IMG/VR virus record: IMGVR_UViG_3300025132_000019
Span: 1-30,811 of that record
DNA length: 30,811 nucleotides
Strand: one strand, 5' to 3'
DNA from: a virus
This document shows, in pieces, positions 17,341 to 23,219 of the stretch; the first letter of the stretch is position 1, and each line of letters opens with the position of its first letter. The translations under genes were made by a program, and so were the position numbers. The notes beneath the pieces are model-generated. The model saw nothing but the letters and a program-made list of their open reading frames with translations, had not been told where the DNA came from and did no database searches.

Positions 17341-17921
17341 TATCTTATTGTTATAATTAATTCATTTTTTTGGTCGTACTGAGACAGAGCTATATTAACG
17401 TCTCTTTCTAAAGCGTCTTCTAAGTCTCGTTCTAAATTTTTAGTATAAAAATCAAAAGGCTTGGTAAAGAAATAACTAGGCTTGAGACCTGTTAAATATA
17501 TACTTCTTGAAATTAAAAATACCATAGTTTTTCTAGGAATAAATTGTCCTAAATCATTACGAGTAGAAGATTGTAAATCAGGTTTAGTTAAAACCCATTT
17601 ATCTATTGCTGCTCTTAGGCCACCTTTTTTTCCTGTACCTGTTCCAAATCTAAATGGACTATTTGGAGCTTGGTTAAATCTTGTCTTTGCACCTGGAGGC
17701 ATCTTTGAAGGGTTTGCTCCTTGTACACCTTCGTCATAAAACTTAGCATAATCTGTAGAACTAAAAGTAACGACTATATCGTCATCACCTTTACTAACTT
17801 TAGCCTTTAAACTATTGTATAAATCACCTCCTGAAAGTTCTTTGTCTGCTAAATTATTTTTTGCAGCTTTAACTATTCTGTTAGCATAGTCTTCTACAAT
17901 TTTTTCCACTTCGTCTAACAT
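17340..17921 (-). CDS. HK97 gp10-like tail completion/neck protein
   Basis: A 193-aa protein when started at the ATG at 17921 (MLDEVEKIVEDY). The upstream in-frame TTG at 17966 would add 15 unlikely residues inside the previous gene. A long N-terminal helix is followed by GGDLYNSLKAKVSKGDD, then YAKFYDEGVQG (typical of gp10-like proteins), a Gly/Lys-rich loop, and helices ending in a beta strand (NELIITIR). The family acts in head-tail joining or tail completion. The ATG overlaps the upstream stop (ATGTTAG), so it is coupled to the preceding tail-terminator-like gene. Confidence 0.72.
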   Translation of the reverse strand: MLDEVEKIVEDYANRIVKAAKNNLADKELSGGDLYNSLKAKVSKGDDDIVVTFSSTDYAKFYDEGVQGANPSKMPPGAKTRFNQAPNSPFRFGTGTGKKGGLRAAIDKWVLTKPDLQSSTRNDLGQFIPRKTMVFLISRSIYLTGLKPSYFFTKPFDFYTKNLERDLEDALERDVNIALSQYDQKNELIITIR

Positions 17922-18388
17922 ATATAAATATCGTTTTCTACAGTTATACTTACATTCATACTCCAACCTACTAACTCATTTTCAAACCTATCATAAAAGG
18001 GAGTAAAAGTTACATCTGTGTCAACTTGGTACATATCATTAAATAAAGCTCCAGACCTCATCTGCTCTACAAGTTTATTCCCTACTCCTAGCTGAGTATT
18101 AAGTATATCCATTTCATCTGTATTTCCTGTAAATTGGTCTACTACTAAAGCTTTGTTTACATCTATAATATCCATTAAAAGAATAGTTATATTATAAGTC
18201 ATTACTTGGCCACTTTGAATTACGTTATTCATTATAATATGTGACAAAGGAAATATAGTTTGTTTTCGTAAATCAATATCTGAAATATCTCCAAATGTAA
18301 CTGTTTTTACAAAAGGACTAGAAAGCAATTCTTTTTCAAGTTTTTCCATAATTAGATAATAACTTCTTATACCTCTTTTATTACTCAT
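17915..18388 (-). CDS. Putative tail terminator/neck protein, 157 aa
   Basis: A 157-aa alpha/beta protein starting MSNKRGIRSYYLIMEKLEKELLS. Its later segments are TFGDISDIDLRKQTIFPLSHI, a central NITILLMDIIDVNK strand, and a C-terminal WSMNVSITVEND strand. The helix-then-strand order and the FPLSH motif resemble small neck or tail-terminator proteins that cap the tail tube. It sits after the tail-chaperone frameshift extension (4-nt overlap) and before the gp10-like gene. Function inferred from position and fold impression. Confidence 0.58.
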   Translation of the reverse strand: MSNKRGIRSYYLIMEKLEKELLSSPFVKTVTFGDISDIDLRKQTIFPLSHIIMNNVIQSGQVMTYNITILLMDIIDVNKALVVDQFTGNTDEMDILNTQLGVGNKLVEQMRSGALFNDMYQVDTDVTFTPFYDRFENELVGWSMNVSITVENDIYIC

Positions 18389-18633
18389 TTGTTTTTTATT
18401 TTATTTAATTGTAATAAGTTTTTTTCTTTAATATATGTTAGAGCACTTAGGCACTGGTGAAAATTCATATTACTTACTTCTTCAAGTTTTGTGACATCTT
18501 CATTTGCAAGTCTCCAGACTGAGTGATACCAACCGTATTTAACATTGAAGTTAGCTTCTCTTGATAAATCTGCTTCTGGGACGGGGTCAAAGAGTTCTTC
18601 ATAACTTCTACTAAGTCCCTCTCTAAATTCCAA
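18385..18633 (-). CDS. Frameshift extension of tail assembly chaperone (T-like domain)
   Basis: An 82-codon open frame in the -1 frame relative to the upstream chaperone. It has no ATG: its first open codon is TTG, within the T-run, and a TAG at 18646-18648 closes the frame just upstream. The C-terminal part reads KYGWYHSVWRLANED and then NMNFHQCLSALTYIKEKN, the typical second-frame domain of tail assembly chaperones. It is thus best read as the C-terminal part of a 245-aa fusion made by slippage at 18633-18639 (163 aa from frame 0 plus 82 aa). In lambda the analogous gpGT recruits the tail tube protein to the tape measure. A separate TTG-started protein is unlikely. Confidence 0.85.
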   Translation of the reverse strand: MEFREGLSRSYEELFDPVPEADLSREANFNVKYGWYHSVWRLANEDVTKLEEVSNMNFHQCLSALTYIKEKNLLQLNKIKNK

Positions 18634-19121
18634 AAAAAAAGCATACTACCCATTACTAAACTAAGAGGCATTTGCTTCATAAGTTCCCAATAAGTGTCAC
18701 CTTTATATTTTTCTATTTCATAACTACCTCTGAAGCTTTGTACTACAGGCCTGTATAAAACTGCCATTGCTTGGTGCATAGTTTCCCAATCACTTATGTA
18801 AGTGTCTACGTCTATGTATTCTCCAAAAGTCATATCGTCAAGTTGAGGAATAAAACCAAACTCTGTATTATTATACCTCCACCTTGAAATTAAAGGAGGT
18901 TTTTCGTTTAAAGCTTTATTGATCTTATCACAAACATCATAGACATCACTCATTTTATAAGAGTATGTTTTAGCAGGAGGAACTCCACAAAATATTTCTA
19001 ACATCTTTAGAGCTATAGCGTCTTCTTTTATAGACTCGTCTGTACAATTCTTTAGAAACTTTTGATATTGTTCTAAAGTTATTTCTTCCATTCTAGTTGG
19101 TACTTTGACTTTTAATTCCAT
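18474..19121 (-). CDS. Tail assembly chaperone, frame-0 product (G-like)
   Basis: A 215-aa mostly helical protein starting MELKVKVPTRMEEITLEQYQ, a lead common in tail assembly chaperones of Bacteroidota phages. Its body includes GFIPQLDDMTFGEYIDVD, a PVVQSF segment and an MLFFWNLERDL stretch at the slippery site. Chaperones of this type hold the tape measure soluble during tail assembly, with a minority of ribosomes shifting into the -1 frame to make the extended form. Frame 0 continues for 52 residues beyond the slip site to a stop at 18474. It heads the tail module, following a terminator and the 14-bp motif. Confidence 0.85.
   Translation of the reverse strand: MELKVKVPTRMEEITLEQYQKFLKNCTDESIKEDAIALKMLEIFCGVPPAKTYSYKMSDVYDVCDKINKALNEKPPLISRWRYNNTEFGFIPQLDDMTFGEYIDVDTYISDWETMHQAMAVLYRPVVQSFRGSYEIEKYKGDTYWELMKQMPLSLVMGSMLFFWNLERDLVEVMKNSLTPSQKQIYQEKLTSMLNTVGITQSGDLQMKMSQNLKK
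18633..18639 (-). promoter_or_regulatory. Programmed -1 ribosomal frameshift slippery site
   Basis: On the minus strand, frame 0 reads CTT TTT TTT TGG: nine T residues followed by G. The heptamer T TTT TTT allows both tRNAs to slip back one base with perfect re-pairing, moving into the frame that encodes the tail-chaperone extension. A TAG closes that frame just upstream (18646-18648), so only slippage gives access from the main start. I did not model a stimulatory structure downstream. Confidence 0.85.
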
Positions 19122-19122
19122 A

Positions 19123-19136
19123 TACTTATATAACGT
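19123..19136 (-). promoter_or_regulatory. ACGTTATATWAGTA motif upstream of the tail chaperone
   Basis: The minus strand reads ACGTTATATAAGTA, separated from the ATG at 19121 by one base. It follows the intrinsic terminator at 19156-19184 within 20 nt, where a new transcript would have to start. The 16-base extended string matches that before the protease exactly. Confidence 0.6.
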
Positions 19137-19155
19137 TAATTTTAAAAATTTTTAC

Positions 19156-19184
19156 AAAAAAAAAGGGCAGACTTTCATCTACCC
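19156..19184 (-). terminator. Intrinsic terminator of the small-gene cassette
   Basis: On the minus strand a 7-bp stem (GGGTAGA/TCTGCCC, one G-T wobble) encloses a 6-nt loop and is followed by nine consecutive T residues. It lies after the stop of the 54-aa gene at 19207 and before the tail module, separating the small-gene cassette from the tail operon. Confidence 0.88.
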
Positions 19185-19206
19185 TAATTTAAACAACTTA
19201 TCTAAA

Positions 19207-19371
19207 CTAACCAATTATTATGAAATACAAAATGATTAAACCAAATATTATAAAGGCTACTTTTAAAACCTGATAAGATGTTCCTTCTTGTCTTGGGCTT
19301 CTGCCCTGATTACTTCTATACTGACGCATAGCTCGTTCTTTATTCTTATTAAACCATTCCTGCTCAGTCAT
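19207..19371 (-). CDS. Small membrane protein with C-terminal TM segment, 54 aa
   Basis: A 54-aa ORF sharing the single base of a TAATG junction with the upstream gene. The N-terminal half is polar and basic (MTEQEWFNKNKERAMRQYR, then Arg/Ser/Gly-rich). The C-terminal third is one hydrophobic segment (VAFIIFGLIILYFIIIG), a likely tail-anchored transmembrane helix. Function unknown. Membrane-located small proteins in such cassettes sometimes alter host surface or exclude other phages, but nothing here proves that. A terminator follows directly. Confidence 0.65.
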   Translation of the reverse strand: MTEQEWFNKNKERAMRQYRSNQGRSPRQEGTSYQVLKVAFIIFGLIILYFIIIG

Positions 19372-19526
19372 TACGATAGGAATAAAAGTTTAAAAATGTT
19401 ATAAAGTAGTTTTACTACTGCCATAGCTGTAGTTAACATAAAAGCCGTAGAAAATGCTATAGTTGCGAATTGAACTACAAGCCCTGCGTAAAATCTTATA
19501 AAGTTATCTAATTTCTCTTGTGTCAT
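19371..19526 (-). CDS. Small hydrophobic protein, 51 aa
   Basis: A 51-aa ORF starting MTQEKLDNFIRFYAGL. Residues about 14-38 are strongly hydrophobic (VVQFATIAFSTAFMLTTAMAV) and the end is also hydrophobic (LLYNIFKLLFLS), suggesting one or two membrane passes. Its stop overlaps the start of the next gene by one base, so the two small membrane proteins are coupled. A holin-like or exclusion role is possible but unproven, and it lies far from the lysis cassette. Confidence 0.62.
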   Translation of the reverse strand: MTQEKLDNFIRFYAGLVVQFATIAFSTAFMLTTAMAVVKLLYNIFKLLFLS

Positions 19527-19529
19527 AAT

Positions 19530-19679
19530 TTAATTGTTATAATTGTCTTTGTTTATTATATTTCCCTCTAAATCTAGGATTGTATATCCTTGGGAAGCTA
19601 GAAGTCTAATTGCTTTAATTTGCTCTTTAGCTTTTTCTTGTAATCTAAATGTTTCAAATATTTCGTTTGATATTACCAT
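19530..19679 (-). CDS. Small hypothetical protein, 49 aa
   Basis: A 49-aa soluble, helix-first protein starting MVISNEIFETFRLQEKAKEQ and ending with a short beta-turn motif (GYTILDLEGNIINKDNYNN). It overlaps the 3' end of the zinc-ribbon gene by 26 nt and is followed closely by the 51-aa gene. No family recognised. The DLEGN-like turn is common in small phage proteins but not diagnostic. Confidence 0.6.
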   Translation of the reverse strand: MVISNEIFETFRLQEKAKEQIKAIRLLASQGYTILDLEGNIINKDNYNN

Positions 19680-19812
19680 AATTTTCGTTTTTATGTGTTA
19701 TTTCAGGAAGACCCCATTTGTTGTAGATTATTTGTACATCAAAGTCAAAACCGCAGTACTCACAAATGAAATTGTTAGGGTCATTTATTTTCTTGCAGTA
19801 ATCACATTTCAT
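19654..19812 (-). CDS. Small zinc-ribbon protein, 52 aa
   Basis: I use the ATG at 19812 (MKCDYCKKIND); an in-frame codon 12 residues upstream would lie inside the previous gene. The 52-aa protein contains CDYC and CEYC separated by 11 residues, a classic four-Cys zinc ribbon (C3, C6, C18, C21), followed by FDFDVQIIYN and a polar tail. Small zinc ribbons bind nucleic acid or protein partners. It belongs to the cassette between terL and the tail genes, suggesting an accessory rather than structural role. Confidence 0.7.
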   Translation of the reverse strand: MKCDYCKKINDPNNFICEYCGFDFDVQIIYNKWGLPEITHKNENYGNIKRNI

Positions 19813-19829
19813 ATTTATTATTTTATTTA

Positions 19830-20330
19830 TTATGTACTTAGTCCCCAAGTAGATAAATAGTCTTTGTTAAGTATATTCTCACCATCTTTAATTGCTTTAT
19901 CAATTATTTTTTGGTAACATTCTTTTGAATCACTCCACTTTTTAAATGTAGTAGGAATAGATGTTTTAAATCCTACAATATTATAGAAATTTGGTTGACC
20001 TATCATTACACCTTTTTTCTCATCTTTTTTGAGAGTAGCAATTTGTTTGACCTCATACATTAATAATTCTAGTGAGGTAGTCCATTCATACTTGTCATCA
20101 AATAAAGATTCTTTGTCAATCTTATTGTAAATACTCTCAATAGATTGTCCTTTATAATTAGAGATGTCTAATTCACCTCCATAAGAGTCGTCCCAACAAT
20201 TACAAATCTTCTTGTTATCAAAGTAAATGTCCCACTCATAAGAGGGTGCATCGTGTCCTCTCATTTTTTTAATGTTTTTTGCTGATGCTCTTTTTAAAAA
20301 TTCTTGTTTTGTTATTTTTAATTTTCTCAT
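19830..20330 (-). CDS. Hypothetical protein, 166 aa, first gene of the small-gene cassette
   Basis: A 166-aa soluble, mixed alpha/beta protein starting MRKLKITKQEFLKRASAKN. It includes DAPSYEWDIYFDNKKICNCW early, a central Lys/Asp-rich helix, and YNIVGFKTSIPTTFKKW later. The NKKICNCWDD...GGELDI stretch looks like a paired-strand region. I recognise no family. It follows terL after 44 nt, which hold a candidate promoter, and leads five small genes ending in a terminator. That isolation suggests a moron-like insertion rather than packaging function. Confidence 0.65.
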   Translation of the reverse strand: MRKLKITKQEFLKRASAKNIKKMRGHDAPSYEWDIYFDNKKICNCWDDSYGGELDISNYKGQSIESIYNKIDKESLFDDKYEWTTSLELLMYEVKQIATLKKDEKKGVMIGQPNFYNIVGFKTSIPTTFKKWSDSKECYQKIIDKAIKDGENILNKDYLSTWGLST

Positions 20331-20365
20331 AATGAAATAAAATTACAAAAAGTTATCCACATTTC

Positions 20366-20373
20366 CAAATCTA
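20366..20373 (-). promoter_or_regulatory. Candidate Bacteroidota -7 element upstream of the small-gene cassette
   Basis: The minus strand reads TAGATTTG, matching the Bacteroidota -7 consensus TAnnTTTG, 36 nt before the ATG at 20330. No convincing TTTG -33 element lies 17-20 nt further upstream. This gives only weak support for a separate promoter driving the cassette. Confidence 0.35.
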
Positions 20374-20374
20374 T

Positions 20375-21535
20375 TTATCTAATAGCATATTTACCATAGT
20401 TAGGCCTAGCTAGTTTATTATAGATTCCGTAACGTAGGCTGTCGCAAAAATGATTAAATTTATCTTCAGGTTGGTTAAGAACATTTCCGTTCTTGTCTTC
20501 TTTCCATTTATAGTTTCGAAACTCCTTAATTGCATTTTGGCTTTTCTTAGTTATATGAATAGTATATCTCTTTAACATATCGATTCCTATGTTAACTGAG
20601 TCTCTCCCCTTAGTGCTCGGTTTTATATTCCAACCGTATCTATAAAGCTCGTCAATTGTTTTTGGTTCTGCAGAATCGGCATAAATCTCATCTCGTCTAC
20701 CAATTCCCAGGTTGAGTAATTCATTATGAATATCTCTGTTTGTCATTCCTGTTCTATAGACTAATTCCTCTGCATATAAATTTGTGTCGTGAAGAAAAAT
20801 TTTTGAAATGCAAGTGGGGTCATTTGTATAGCCGAAATCCATACCATACGAAACAAACTTTGCATTGTCTGGTATTTTCTCGATTTCTCTAAATTGAAAT
20901 ATAGTTGCTTTACTTTGACCTATTTCTCCTAATCCGTATATCCTCCAATAATTTTCATCTGTGTATTGTAGTCTTTCTATTTCTTTTACTATAGACTGCT
21001 CTAAAAACTTATTGTCTTTATAAGTTGTTTTAAAAAAGTCTGCGTCTTCTCGTGTTTTTACTTTGTCGTATATCCAGTGAAATTCGTCTGAAGGATTGTA
21101 GTCTAATATAATACGGCCTATAGTTCTAAAGACTAATTGGTTCCAATCCTCCCAGAATAATTCGTTAGCCTCATTTATAAATAGTAAATCTCTTTTACGT
21201 CCTCTCACTTTTTGTGGGGAGTCTAAGGATATAAACTCTATTAAGTTTCCGTTTAGTCTGTATTCGTGACTTGTCTTATTATGGTCTTCTTCATTATAAA
21301 GCTCGTTGTTTTTTAGTATCTCTAAAAAATCTCTCATAGCTGAGGTTCTTAATGCAGGAAAAGTTTTTCTACATATTGAAACTATTTTGTTTTTGTTCCT
21401 AAGAGAATAACCAAATATTATCCAGATCAGAATGTTATAAGTTTTCCCGCTTCTAGACCCTCCTTGCTCTATTATAATTTTCTTTTGACTTTTTTCTAAA
21501 TGCTTCCAGACTATGTTAGTTCTTAAGTCTCTCAC
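20375..21535 (-). CDS. terL: Terminase large subunit
   Basis: A 386-aa DNA-packaging motor. The ATPase domain has Walker A GGSRSGKT (25-32) and Walker B LLFINEANE (117-125). The RNase H-like nuclease domain shows the expected acidic residues in YGMDFGYTNDP (D233), IYADSAEP (D287) and FCDSLRYG (D365). The length and order match Terminase_3-type large subunits. It docks on the portal, translocates DNA and cuts concatemers. Its ATG overlaps the small-subunit stop (ATGA). It is separated from the portal gene by about 14 kb, an unusual arrangement. Confidence 0.96.
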   Translation of the reverse strand: MRDLRTNIVWKHLEKSQKKIIIEQGGSRSGKTYNILIWIIFGYSLRNKNKIVSICRKTFPALRTSAMRDFLEILKNNELYNEEDHNKTSHEYRLNGNLIEFISLDSPQKVRGRKRDLLFINEANELFWEDWNQLVFRTIGRIILDYNPSDEFHWIYDKVKTREDADFFKTTYKDNKFLEQSIVKEIERLQYTDENYWRIYGLGEIGQSKATIFQFREIEKIPDNAKFVSYGMDFGYTNDPTCISKIFLHDTNLYAEELVYRTGMTNRDIHNELLNLGIGRRDEIYADSAEPKTIDELYRYGWNIKPSTKGRDSVNIGIDMLKRYTIHITKKSQNAIKEFRNYKWKEDKNGNVLNQPEDKFNHFCDSLRYGIYNKLARPNYGKYAIR

Positions 21536-21900
21536 TCTACTACTTCAATTCTAAATTCTTTATTGTCCCCCGTGTCTATTTCTTGACGTGGAACATAACC
21601 TCTAGACTTGCCAATTGTTTTCAAATAGAATATTATAGAAGTTTCTTTTTCTTTATTTATACAGTCAAATAATTTAGACTCTACAAAATCTATAGCAGAA
21701 TTTCTTATGTCCTGGACTTTAGCCTTATACTCCTCATCTTCTTCTAACCATCTATAATGAGTTCTTCTACTTATACCTGCATTTTGACTTGCTGTCGTTA
21801 CTATGCCTAAACAATTACTTAAGGCATCTAACATTTTCTCTTTATTGCTTTCAGTTTTTTCTGACATTATATTCTTTTTATAGTGTGACATTTGTGACAT
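21532..21900 (-). CDS. terS: Terminase small subunit
   Basis: I start at the ATG at 21900; a GTG at 21903 and downstream ATGs at 21891 and 21867 are alternatives. The roughly 120-aa protein has an N-terminal helix-turn-helix (VTTASQNAGISRRTHYRWLEED) typical of small terminase DNA-binding domains. A helical oligomerisation region (FVESKLFDCINKEKETS) and a short tail with YVPRQEI follow. It recognises phage DNA and regulates the large subunit, encoded next with a 4-nt overlap. The 14-bp motif lies 5-18 nt upstream. Confidence 0.85.
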   Translation of the reverse strand: MSQMSHYKKNIMSEKTESNKEKMLDALSNCLGIVTTASQNAGISRRTHYRWLEEDEEYKAKVQDIRNSAIDFVESKLFDCINKEKETSIIFYLKTIGKSRGYVPRQEIDTGDNKEFRIEVVE

Positions 21901-21905
21901 CACGC

Positions 21906-21919
21906 TACTAATATAACGT
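21906..21919 (-). promoter_or_regulatory. ACGTTATATWAGTA motif upstream of terS
   Basis: The minus strand reads ACGTTATATTAGTA, one mismatch from the copies before the tail chaperone and the protease. It lies 5 nt before the ATG at 21900 and in the short gap after the DnaA-like gene, at the boundary between early and packaging genes. Confidence 0.55.
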
Positions 21920-21933
21920 AAAAATTTGAAGTT

Positions 21934-22359
21934 TTAAATACTGTTTATAATACTATCTTTTTTTTGTAGTTCTTTTTCTGTAAGTACATCTACTATTTCT
22001 ACAACTTGTTCTATAGAGTCTATATTTCTAAAGTTCTTAATTTTTTCAATAATCATTAACATTTCTTCATTTGATATTGTAGTCTGTTCTATAATTCTTT
22101 GCCACTTAATAAACTCAGGCCTTCTAGACTTGATTTCATCAAACATATTAATTCTATATAATACTATAGAATGGTCTGCAGATTTTCCTTTAGACTTGTA
22201 GAAGTTAGCTATACTTGTTAGCTTTTTATTTTTATATGTTCGCATTATGTAATCAAATAGAGCTCTTGCGTCTACGTGCTTTTGGGTTCTTCGATTCTCG
22301 AAAATATTAATTTGTGTTAAACTTATAACTAAGTTTGCTATTCTATTGTATTCTCTCAT
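21934..22359 (-). CDS. DnaA domain-IV-like DNA-binding protein
   Basis: A 141-aa helical protein. Residues 25-77 (QKHVDARALFDYIMR, LTSIANFYKSKG, ADHSIVLYRIN) match the layout of the DnaA C-terminal DNA-binding domain, including the signature near A61-Y68 like ADH[ST].V[LI]. There is no AAA+ domain, so it would act as a stand-alone duplex DNA binder, perhaps at a phage origin or as a regulator. It overlaps the methyltransferase stop by 4 nt and ends just before the terS upstream motif, closing the early region. Confidence 0.72.
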   Translation of the reverse strand: MREYNRIANLVISLTQINIFENRRTQKHVDARALFDYIMRTYKNKKLTSIANFYKSKGKSADHSIVLYRINMFDEIKSRRPEFIKWQRIIEQTTISNEEMLMIIEKIKNFRNIDSIEQVVEIVDVLTEKELQKKDSIINSI

Positions 22360-23219
22360 ATTACTTGTTTTATTTTTTTCGCTACTGCTTCCACAACGTT
22401 AACAGTTACGGCATTTCCACACATTTTATATCTTTGGCTGTCAGAAATTTCTCCTAATTCTTTTCCTGTCTTAGTCCAATTATCTGGAAACCCTTGTAAC
22501 CTTTCACATTCTACAGGAGTTAATCTTCTTATTTTGTTTTGTATGACAGCTAATTCACCACCAGAATCTAATGTTTGTGCATCGAGTTCACGTTCAATAA
22601 TGTAACTTCCGTTTCCTCCTGCTTCGTATCTTGTTGTGAGGGTACAGGTATTTGCTTGTTGTCCTTGTATGTCATTAACCTGTCTGTTATTTTCTGTGAT
22701 AGGAAATATTTGTTTTCCACTTCCTGCTCCAAGACATCCGACAAGGTAGATTCTCTCTCTATTTTGGGGTAGAAACCACTTTGTATTAAGCAGTTGCCAC
22801 TCAAGTCTATAACCCCCAATGTTTGTAAAGGCTTGGATAATAGCCCAAAAGTCTTCGCCAGAGTTTGAGGAGAAAGTTCCTTTAACATTTTCCCAGATAA
22901 AAAAACTTGGTCTGCATTCTTTGATAAGCCTAATTGCTTCGGTAATAAGACTTGATCTTTCCCCACCCATTCCTTTTCTTTTTCCTGCCAGGCTAAAGTC
23001 TTGACAAGGACTTCCGAAAGTGATAATGTCGATTCTTGGCAAGTCCCTTCCTCGAACATCTGTAACTGATTTGACATAAGTACTGTTTTTAAAATTATGT
23101 TTATATACGTCTATTGCATACTTGTCTATTTCTGAAAAGTAAGTGTGCTTTATATTAAATACTTTTTTTAGCCCTAAACTAAAACCTCCGATTCCACTAA
23201 ACAAATCTAAATGAATCAT
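22356..23219 (-). CDS. C5 cytosine-specific DNA methyltransferase
   Basis: A 287-aa enzyme with the motifs of m5C methyltransferases in order: I, DLFSGIGGFS (5-14), SAM binding; IV, GSPCQDFS (69-76), catalytic Cys72; VI, WENV (109-112); VIII, PQNRERIYLVG (151-161); a variable target-recognition region (about 165-230); IX, RLTPVECERLQGFP (232-245); X, YKMCGNAV (264-271). It transfers methyl from SAM to cytosine C5, probably protecting phage DNA from host restriction, since no partner nuclease is evident. The target-recognition region is short, so the site may be short. It overlaps both neighbours by 4 nt. Confidence 0.95.
   Translation of the reverse strand: MIHLDLFSGIGGFSLGLKKVFNIKHTYFSEIDKYAIDVYKHNFKNSTYVKSVTDVRGRDLPRIDIITFGSPCQDFSLAGKRKGMGGERSSLITEAIRLIKECRPSFFIWENVKGTFSSNSGEDFWAIIQAFTNIGGYRLEWQLLNTKWFLPQNRERIYLVGCLGAGSGKQIFPITENNRQVNDIQGQQANTCTLTTRYEAGGNGSYIIERELDAQTLDSGGELAVIQNKIRRLTPVECERLQGFPDNWTKTGKELGEISDSQRYKMCGNAVTVNVVEAVAKKIKQVI

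Noticed and set aside
17921-17966. Longer start (TTG at 17966) for the gp10-like gene
   Set aside because: It would add 15 Cys/Tyr/Arg-rich residues lying wholly inside the upstream gene. The ATG at 17921 overlaps the upstream stop, the pattern used across this genome.
18385-18633. The 82-codon frame as an independent TTG-started gene
   Set aside because: The TTG lies within a nine-T slippery run and its protein matches the second-frame domain of tail chaperones, so frameshift fusion explains it better.
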